Source: Syntrophomonadaceae bacterium (lineage in GTDB: Bacteria > Bacillota_D > Dethiobacteria > DTU022 > UBA8154). Taken from it: a DNA stretch of 9,490 nucleotides. The position numbers were made by a program, and so were the translations under genes. The stretch spans positions 1 to 9,490 of the forward strand of contig SKMY01000121.1 of assembly GCA_007120815.1 (NCBI GenBank), read 5' to 3'. Positions 6,175-9,490 of this stretch are shown in pieces; position 1 is the first letter of the stretch, and every line of letters starts with the position of its first letter. Under the pieces are notes generated by a model, which saw only the letters and a program-made list of their open reading frames with translations, was not told where the DNA came from and searched no databases.

Positions 6175-7113
6175 CTATGGCCTGACCAGATCACCTTTAG
6201 GGCTGATGGGCTCACCGGTATAAGTATGGCCGAAAAGAGCTTCCGGGGCACGGCCTTCCTCCAGGAACTTTACGCTTTTCACGTGGGGTTGCTCACAAAG
6301 GGAATGTACAATAGAGTAAACAGCCATGGTTTCACCGGCAGATCCCATTCCCACTTGTTTTTGCCTGTCAACAAAAGCTTTTGTCAGGTTTAAGTAAAGG
6401 GTCCCTGTAGAGGGAAGCTCGCCTGTCAGTATGATGACAATATTTTTTGTACCGCTGTCGTGGATGGTCCGGCGCAGGTCTGTTCTTTCAGGTCCTTTAA
6501 GCAATTGGTTAAAGATTTCAGCGGACATTCTTTCTGCATTTTTGGGATCCACACCCATAACCTCCCGTTTTTCCGGGACAAGGTACTGGGCATTGCGGTC
6601 AGAAAAGTAAAGTGTCATTTCTAGCGGTCCGACAAAGACCGTGCGGGTGTCTCCGTCCCATTCCACCTGGGCGCCCAGAGCTTCACTAACAAAACGCAGG
6701 GGCACCATGGTCCTGTCGTTTGTTATTTCAGCAGGCACGTCCAGCCGGATTTCCCGTCCGTCGACCCGGGCCCTGGTGTCACCGATGATAAGGACGATTC
6801 GCCTTTCGTCCATTGTGATGGTGACTTTTTGTTCAGCACCGTCCCAGTCAACATGGGCCCCCAGCTCTTCGCTGACAAAACGGACAGGTACCATGGTCCG
6901 GCCATCTTTAATGTAAGGGGGAGAATCAAAGGCAATAGAGTTGCCGTAAACAAGTATCCGAATCGGTCTTTCTGTAGGCCTGATGGTTTGAATCCGCTCT
7001 TCCCCTTCCTGGGGGTCAGCCAGCCTGATGACTGCATCAGCTTGAGCGGGAACAAAGCCCAGGGGTACAACAAAGAGGGCCACTAACATCCAAACCAGAA
7101 GTGTTTTCTTCAA
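6175..7113 (-). CDS. Secreted protein with copper-amine-oxidase-N repeats and a GerMN domain
   Basis: With the TTG start at 7113 the protein has 312 residues. A signal peptide occupies about 1-25 (MKKTLLVWMLVALFVVPLG, then PAQA before the likely cut). Two copies of the copper-amine-oxidase N-terminal-like domain follow, marked by DGRTMVPVRFVSEELGAHVDW (first 20 residues from 70) and NDRTMVPLRFVSEALGAQVEW (from 132). A GerMN domain (about 166-290) begins MTLYFSDRNAQYLVPEKREV. No oxidase catalytic domain is present; in clostridia these repeats usually serve as wall or surface modules, and GerMN occurs in spore and envelope proteins. The start was chosen because AAGGAGG (7128-7122) lies 7-8 nt from TTG, whereas the ATG at 7131 overlaps that site. 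It has its own promoter and terminator. Function is not established. Confidence 0.85.
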   Translation of the reverse strand: MKKTLLVWMLVALFVVPLGFVPAQADAVIRLADPQEGEERIQTIRPTERPIRILVYGNSIAFDSPPYIKDGRTMVPVRFVSEELGAHVDWDGAEQKVTITMDERRIVLIIGDTRARVDGREIRLDVPAEITNDRTMVPLRFVSEALGAQVEWDGDTRTVFVGPLEMTLYFSDRNAQYLVPEKREVMGVDPKNAERMSAEIFNQLLKGPERTDLRRTIHDSGTKNIVIILTGELPSTGTLYLNLTKAFVDRQKQVGMGSAGETMAVYSIVHSLCEQPHVKSVKFLEEGRAPEALFGHTYTGEPISPKGDLVRP

Positions 7114-7202
7114 AACGAATTCCTCCTTCATTTAAAGATGATGAGTGAAAGTTTGGTTTCAGAGAAAAATAAACATGATTGCCATATTTTATTTATACAT
7201 TA

Positions 7203-7231
7203 AGTATATCATTTTTTTATAAAAAACTCAA
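7203..7231 (-). promoter_or_regulatory. Sigma-A promoter of the secreted-protein gene
   Basis: Read on the minus strand, TTGAGT (7231-7226) and TATACT (7208-7203) are separated by exactly 17 nt, most of it A/T. The start site would be near 7196, giving a leader of about 83 nt before the TTG start. Confidence 0.65.
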
Positions 7232-7238
7232 TCGTTGT

Positions 7239-7250
7239 GCCCTGTAGGGC
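7239..7250. promoter_or_regulatory. Short palindrome between divergent promoters, possible operator
   Basis: GCCCTGTAGGGC (5-bp arms around GT) lies between the -35 boxes of the two divergent promoters at 7231 and 7280. It is the only GC-rich patch in this AT-rich region. It could bind a regulator of one or both genes; no family is recognised. It has no T-run and is too short to be a likely terminator. Confidence 0.3.
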
Positions 7251-7279
7251 TCAGCAATGCTAATAATTGACGGAAAAAG

Positions 7280-7308
7280 TTGACAATGATAAAAAGGCGG
7301 GATAAGAT
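7280..7308 (+). promoter_or_regulatory. Sigma-A promoter of the ferritin gene
   Basis: A perfect -35 TTGACA (7280-7285) is followed after 17 nt by TAAGAT (7303-7308). The start site would be near 7315 and the leader about 39 nt. A better-looking TATAAT at 7314-7319 is 28 nt from this -35 and has no -35 of its own at the right distance. No convincing Fur or PerR box was found. Confidence 0.65.
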
Positions 7309-7353
7309 AAAGCTATAATGTATCGCCAAATATTTTTAAAGGAGGGAAAGGCT

Positions 7354-7857
7354 GTGTTATCTGAAAAACTTTTGAAAGAGCTTAACGATCAAATCAAGTA
7401 CGAGCAGTTTTCGGCAAACTACTATCTGGCCATGGCAGCCCACTGCGCTGCCGAAGATTTTAGCGGGTTTGCAAACTTTTTTGTTATGCAGGCCCAGGAA
7501 GAGCAGTTTCACGCCATGAAGTTTTTCAATTTTATCAACGAGGTCGGCGGACGGGTATTTATCAGCGCCCTGGATGAACCCAAGAACGAATACAAATCCT
7601 TGGAAGAAATTTTTACTTTGGCCCTGGAACATGAAAAATTTGTTACCCGGCGTATTTATGCGCTGATGGATTTGGCTACCGAGGAGAAAGAACATGCCAC
7701 GATCAGCTTTTTGAACTGGTTTATCGATGAGCAGGTGGAAGAAGAAGCGTCCATGTCCGAGATTTTGAGCAAAGTAAGGCGACTGGGAGAAAAAGGGGAA
7801 GGCATCTATCATCTGGACAACGAGTTGAGCAAGCGGACGTTTACCCCGGAAGGGTAA
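7354..7857 (+). CDS. ftnA: Bacterial non-heme ferritin (FtnA type)
   Basis: This 167-residue protein is a four-helix-bundle iron-storage ferritin of the cytosol; 24 subunits form a shell that oxidises Fe(II) and stores it as a mineral. Numbered from the GTG start, the ferroxidase ligands fall at the same positions as in E. coli FtnA: Glu17, Glu50, His53, Glu94, Gln127 and Glu130, with conserved Tyr24. There is no haem-binding Met of the bacterioferritin kind at the expected helix, and it lacks the rubredoxin domain of rubrerythrins. The GTG start was chosen because AAAGGAGGG (7338-7346) lies 7 nt upstream and the protein then begins MLSEKLLKEL, as ferritins do; the in-frame ATG at 7318 lies upstream of the binding site and next to the predicted transcription start. 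It is monocistronic by layout. Confidence 0.95.
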   Translation: MLSEKLLKELNDQIKYEQFSANYYLAMAAHCAAEDFSGFANFFVMQAQEEQFHAMKFFNFINEVGGRVFISALDEPKNEYKSLEEIFTLALEHEKFVTRRIYALMDLATEEKEHATISFLNWFIDEQVEEEASMSEILSKVRRLGEKGEGIYHLDNELSKRTFTPEG

Positions 7858-7878
7858 CAAAAAAATACGCTAACAACA

Positions 7879-7897
7879 GGTGCCGGCTGAGAGACCC
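7879..7897 (+). other. THI-box-like fragment (half of a TPP riboswitch signature)
   Basis: GGTGCCGGCTGAGAGACCC resembles the conserved P2/P3 portion of the TPP riboswitch: GGTGC, then CTGAGA, then ACCC. The second half, expected to contain a CTGG-TAAT-CCAGCG segment, is not found in the following 100 nt. It also does not precede a thiamin gene. It is either a remnant or chance similarity, and a working riboswitch is not supported. Confidence 0.2.
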
Positions 7898-7942
7898 AAC
7901 CCCCACAAGTTATTCCACATTATAAAAATTCATTCCGAAACA

Positions 7943-7971
7943 TTGACATTCTAAAAAAGTCGTGATACAAT
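7943..7971 (+). promoter_or_regulatory. Strong sigma-A promoter of the glutamate synthase genes
   Basis: A perfect TTGACA (7943-7948) is followed after exactly 17 nt by TACAAT (7966-7971). The start site would be near 7978, leaving a leader of about 154 nt before the amidotransferase ATG at 8132. Confidence 0.75.
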
Positions 7972-7973
7972 TT

Positions 7974-8005
7974 AGCTACCTGAAAGTCTGAAAGGTAGCT
8001 TTTTT
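7974..8005 (+). terminator. Intrinsic terminator downstream of ferritin, overlapping the next promoter's start site
   Basis: AGCTACC (7974-7980) pairs perfectly with GGTAGCT (7994-8000) around a 13-nt loop and is followed by TTTTTT (8000-8005). It lies about 115 nt after the ferritin stop and would end that transcript. Its 5' arm begins before the predicted start site (near 7978) of the downstream promoter, so transcripts from that promoter would hold only part of the stem. Confidence 0.75.
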
Positions 8006-8027
8006 GCGATGGTTTCACCAGGACTCT

Positions 8028-8087
8028 AAGATGGGTCTCCCTTTTTTTACCCTTTTTTGCGTTTCACGATGTGGAATAACATTTTGA
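8028..8087 (+). other. U-rich leader with weak hairpin and short reading frame
   Basis: In the amidotransferase leader, AAGATGGGT (8028-8036) can pair imperfectly with ACCCTTTTT (8049-8057), and the T-run continues to 8058; this could be a weak attenuator. Overlapping it is an 18-codon frame starting ATG at 8031 and stopping at TGA 8085-8087, with AGGA (8020-8023) 7 nt upstream. Neither is strong; both are recorded because the leader is unusually long. Confidence 0.2.
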
Positions 8088-8131
8088 AAACTTAAATCTT
8101 AAAAGAAATAAAAAAGAAAGAGGTGCCAAAG

Positions 8132-9223
8132 ATGTGCGGAATTGCCGGGTTGATAAGCCACCAACGGATCAAGGAAAACGGAAGCCGGATCAGGCAGAGT
8201 ATTGTTTTGCAAAATGATCGGGGTAACGGACTGGGGGCAGGTTATGGGGCTTACGGGATATACCCCGATTACAAGGACTTATATGCTATTCATGTCATGG
8301 CCGTGGATCCGGCGAGCATGATGGAAGTGAGGGATTACCTTCAGGAGCATTTTGTTATTCAGCACCTGGAAGACATTCCCGTGTGGAATTATAACATCCC
8401 GGATCACCCCCTGGTAAAGCGGTTTTTCGTCGAACCACGGGCTTCCAGGCTGGAAGAATCTCCGGTCCCGGTCAATGAAGATAACTATACCATTGAGAAG
8501 GTTATGGCCATCAACGACCGGCTGGAAGGGGCCTTTGTTTTCTCCAGCGGGAAAAACGTCGGGATTTTTAAAGGCGTGGGAACGCCGGCGGACATCTACG
8601 ATTTCTTCTGCCTGGACGATTACGAAGGATATACCTGGTTGGCTCACAACCGCTTTCCCACCAACACGCCCGGATGGTGGGGAGGAGCTCATCCTTTTAA
8701 CCTGCTAAGCTGGTCTATCGTCCATAACGGGGAAATTTCCTCTTACGGAATCAACCGGCGTTACCTGGAGGGTTTTGGCTATCAGTGCCGGTTGCAGACA
8801 GATAGCGAAGTGGTTGCTTATCTTTTGGATTTACTGATTCGAAGACACGGATTGTCTATCGAAGAAACCACACAGGTCCTGGCACCTCCTTATTGGGCTT
8901 CGGTGGAGCGTGAAAAAGACGATGAGGCCAAGCAAAAGCAGCTGGCTTTAAAGATTATTTATGAATCGGCCATGTTAAACGGCCCCTTTGCTATCCTGGC
9001 AGGTTTTGAAGGCGGTATGTTCAGCATTACAGACAATACCAAGTTGCGCCCCATGACAGTCGGGCAAAAAGAAGGTTATTCCTATTTTGCCAGCGAAGTT
9101 TCGGCCCTTTATGAAATGGAGCCCGCACTGGACCATGTTGTTACGCCCAGGGCAGGGCAGCCCTGTATCGTATACCAGAAATCCAGCAGTGTAGCCCAGG
9201 AGCAGGAAGTGACCATCAGGTAA
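8132..9223 (+). CDS. Glutamate synthase, stand-alone class-II glutamine amidotransferase subunit
   Basis: This 363-residue protein is a class-II (Ntn-type) glutaminase that frees ammonia from glutamine for glutamate synthase. It begins MCGIAG, so removal of Met exposes the catalytic Cys2. Other active-site landmarks are Arg174 and the segment RFPTNTPGWWGGAHPFN (174-190), the oxyanion pair Asn199-Gly200 in HNGEIS, and Asp224 in QTDSEV. Only the glutaminase domain is present; in archaeal-type enzymes the synthase and GXGXG domains are separate genes. The ATG at 8132 was chosen over the in-frame GTG at 8123 because the GTG lies within the ribosome binding site (AGAGGTG) and would bury the nucleophile. 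The gene encoding the ferredoxin/FMN subunit follows after 94 nt, supporting glutamate synthase over purine or glucosamine synthesis. Confidence 0.92.
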   Translation: MCGIAGLISHQRIKENGSRIRQSIVLQNDRGNGLGAGYGAYGIYPDYKDLYAIHVMAVDPASMMEVRDYLQEHFVIQHLEDIPVWNYNIPDHPLVKRFFVEPRASRLEESPVPVNEDNYTIEKVMAINDRLEGAFVFSSGKNVGIFKGVGTPADIYDFFCLDDYEGYTWLAHNRFPTNTPGWWGGAHPFNLLSWSIVHNGEISSYGINRRYLEGFGYQCRLQTDSEVVAYLLDLLIRRHGLSIEETTQVLAPPYWASVEREKDDEAKQKQLALKIIYESAMLNGPFAILAGFEGGMFSITDNTKLRPMTVGQKEGYSYFASEVSALYEMEPALDHVVTPRAGQPCIVYQKSSSVAQEQEVTIR

Positions 9224-9317
9224 GTGGCGTTTCCGCTTCCTGGTATCGGCTCGGTTTTTCTTCGCCCAGAACACGACACCAAAACACGGTTTTCAATATT
9301 TGTTTGAGGAGGGATTT

Positions 9318-9490
9318 ATGATGGCACAACAGGTCAATGCTTCATCTTCTGTGTCAGAGCTTTCTAAAAGGGTAGACCCGGGGCTCAGGGCTGCATTCCG
9401 CCCGGTATTTAACCTGGATGCCTGCGACGGCTGCGGCGTATGCGCTCAGGAATGTTCCTTTAACGAGATAAAAATGGATACCCGGGCCGG
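9318..9490 (+). CDS. Glutamate synthase ferredoxin/FMN subunit, N-terminal part (cut by window end)
   Basis: Only the first 57 codons are visible. The start is ATG at 9318 or the adjacent ATG at 9321; GAGGAGGG (9306-9313) lies 4 or 7 nt upstream, which favours 9321. After a polar N-terminus, the sequence CDGCGVCAQEC (residues 36-46, counted from 9318) gives a CxxCxxCxxxC site for one 4Fe-4S cluster; a second site would be expected beyond the window. In archaeal-type glutamate synthases such a ferredoxin module precedes the FMN-binding synthase domain that combines ammonia with 2-oxoglutarate. The assignment rests on the cluster motif and the amidotransferase gene upstream; the synthase domain itself is not seen. 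Confidence 0.7.
   Translation, partial: MMAQQVNASSSVSELSKRVDPGLRAAFRPVFNLDACDGCGVCAQECSFNEIKMDTRA

Larger units (their letters stand above)
7909..8080. repeat. 12-bp perfect inverted repeat flanking a 148-bp promoter/leader segment
   Basis: GTTATTCCACAT (7909-7920) is the exact reverse complement of ATGTGGAATAAC (8069-8080); including two more outer bases the match is 13 of 14. The pair encloses the amidotransferase promoter and the upstream terminator. The left copy lies upstream of the promoter, so the arms cannot pair within a transcript that starts there. Two readings are possible: a pair of operator sites in opposite orientation around the promoter, or terminal inverted repeats of a small 172-bp non-coding insertion. 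No clear target-site duplication is seen. Confidence 0.5.

Noticed and set aside
7114..7131. In-frame extension of the secreted protein from ATG 7131
   Set aside because: That ATG overlaps the AAGGAGG site that serves the TTG at 7113; the extension MKEEFV would also precede a classical signal peptide.
7260..7320. Fur or PerR box at the ferritin promoter
   Set aside because: Stretches such as AATGATAA are suggestive, but no inverted repeat of the proper length is present.
7318..7353. In-frame N-terminal extension of ferritin from ATG 7318
   Set aside because: The ribosome binding site AAAGGAGGG (7338-7346) would lie inside the coding sequence, and ferroxidase residue numbering matches FtnA only from GTG 7354.
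7357..7860. Long minus-strand reading frame opposite the ferritin gene
   Set aside because: It is the mirror of a ferritin whose ligand residues all match the family; the opposite frame shows no recognisable domain or ribosome binding site.
8279..8692. Minus-strand frame of 137 codons opposite the amidotransferase gene
   Set aside because: It is antisense to conserved amidotransferase sequence and has no family resemblance.
9224..9317. Intergenic gap between the two glutamate synthase genes
   Set aside because: I looked for a terminator or promoter that would split the genes and found no convincing stem with a T-run or -35/-10 pair, so they are treated as one operon.

Overview
The window looks like chromosomal DNA from an anaerobic, low-to-mid GC Firmicute, most likely a clostridial lineage such as the Peptococcaceae or Moorella group. 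The grounds are strong AGGAGG-type ribosome binding sites, frequent GTG and TTG starts, sigma-A type promoters, a secreted protein with copper-amine-oxidase-N repeats and a GerMN domain, and a split, archaeal-type glutamate synthase. No taxonomic search was possible, so this is inference. Eight protein genes are supported, the last cut off by the window end. No rRNA, tRNA, CRISPR array or transposase gene is visible.

Left part (270-2549): a two-gene plus-strand operon encodes a glyoxylate/hydroxypyruvate reductase-type 2-hydroxyacid dehydrogenase and a GlxK/GarK-type glycerate kinase. Together they would carry hydroxypyruvate or tartronate semialdehyde through D-glycerate to phosphoglycerate. 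Directly after the kinase stop codon lies a REP/REPIN-like repeat: tandem 12-mers, then a perfect 29-nt inverted repeat. It ends in a T-tract and probably terminates the operon against the convergent gene.

Middle part (2547-7113, all minus strand, three transcription units): a CoA-disulfide reductase-like flavoprotein; an ECF sigma factor with an overlapping gene for a single-pass membrane protein, which looks like an anti-sigma region joined to a LolA/RseB-like outer domain; and a secreted CuAO_N/GerMN protein. A good ECF-type promoter (GTAAC-N16-CGTC) precedes the sigma gene and suggests autoregulation. Intrinsic terminators follow the sigma operon and the secreted-protein gene.

Right part (7203-9490): the secreted-protein gene and a ferritin gene diverge from two sigma-A promoters with a short palindrome between them. 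After ferritin comes a dense 270-bp intergenic region: a fragment resembling half of a THI box, a perfect 12-bp inverted repeat 160 bp apart, and a strong sigma-A promoter whose start site lies inside an intrinsic terminator. It leads into the class-II glutamine amidotransferase subunit of a split glutamate synthase and then the start of the ferredoxin/FMN subunit.

For three genes (secreted protein, ferritin, amidotransferase) the most upstream in-frame start overlaps or precedes the ribosome binding site, so a downstream start was chosen. I see no clearly undescribed system. The points most worth checking are the sigma/anti-sigma pair, the REPIN-like element and the regulatory region at 7879-8131.
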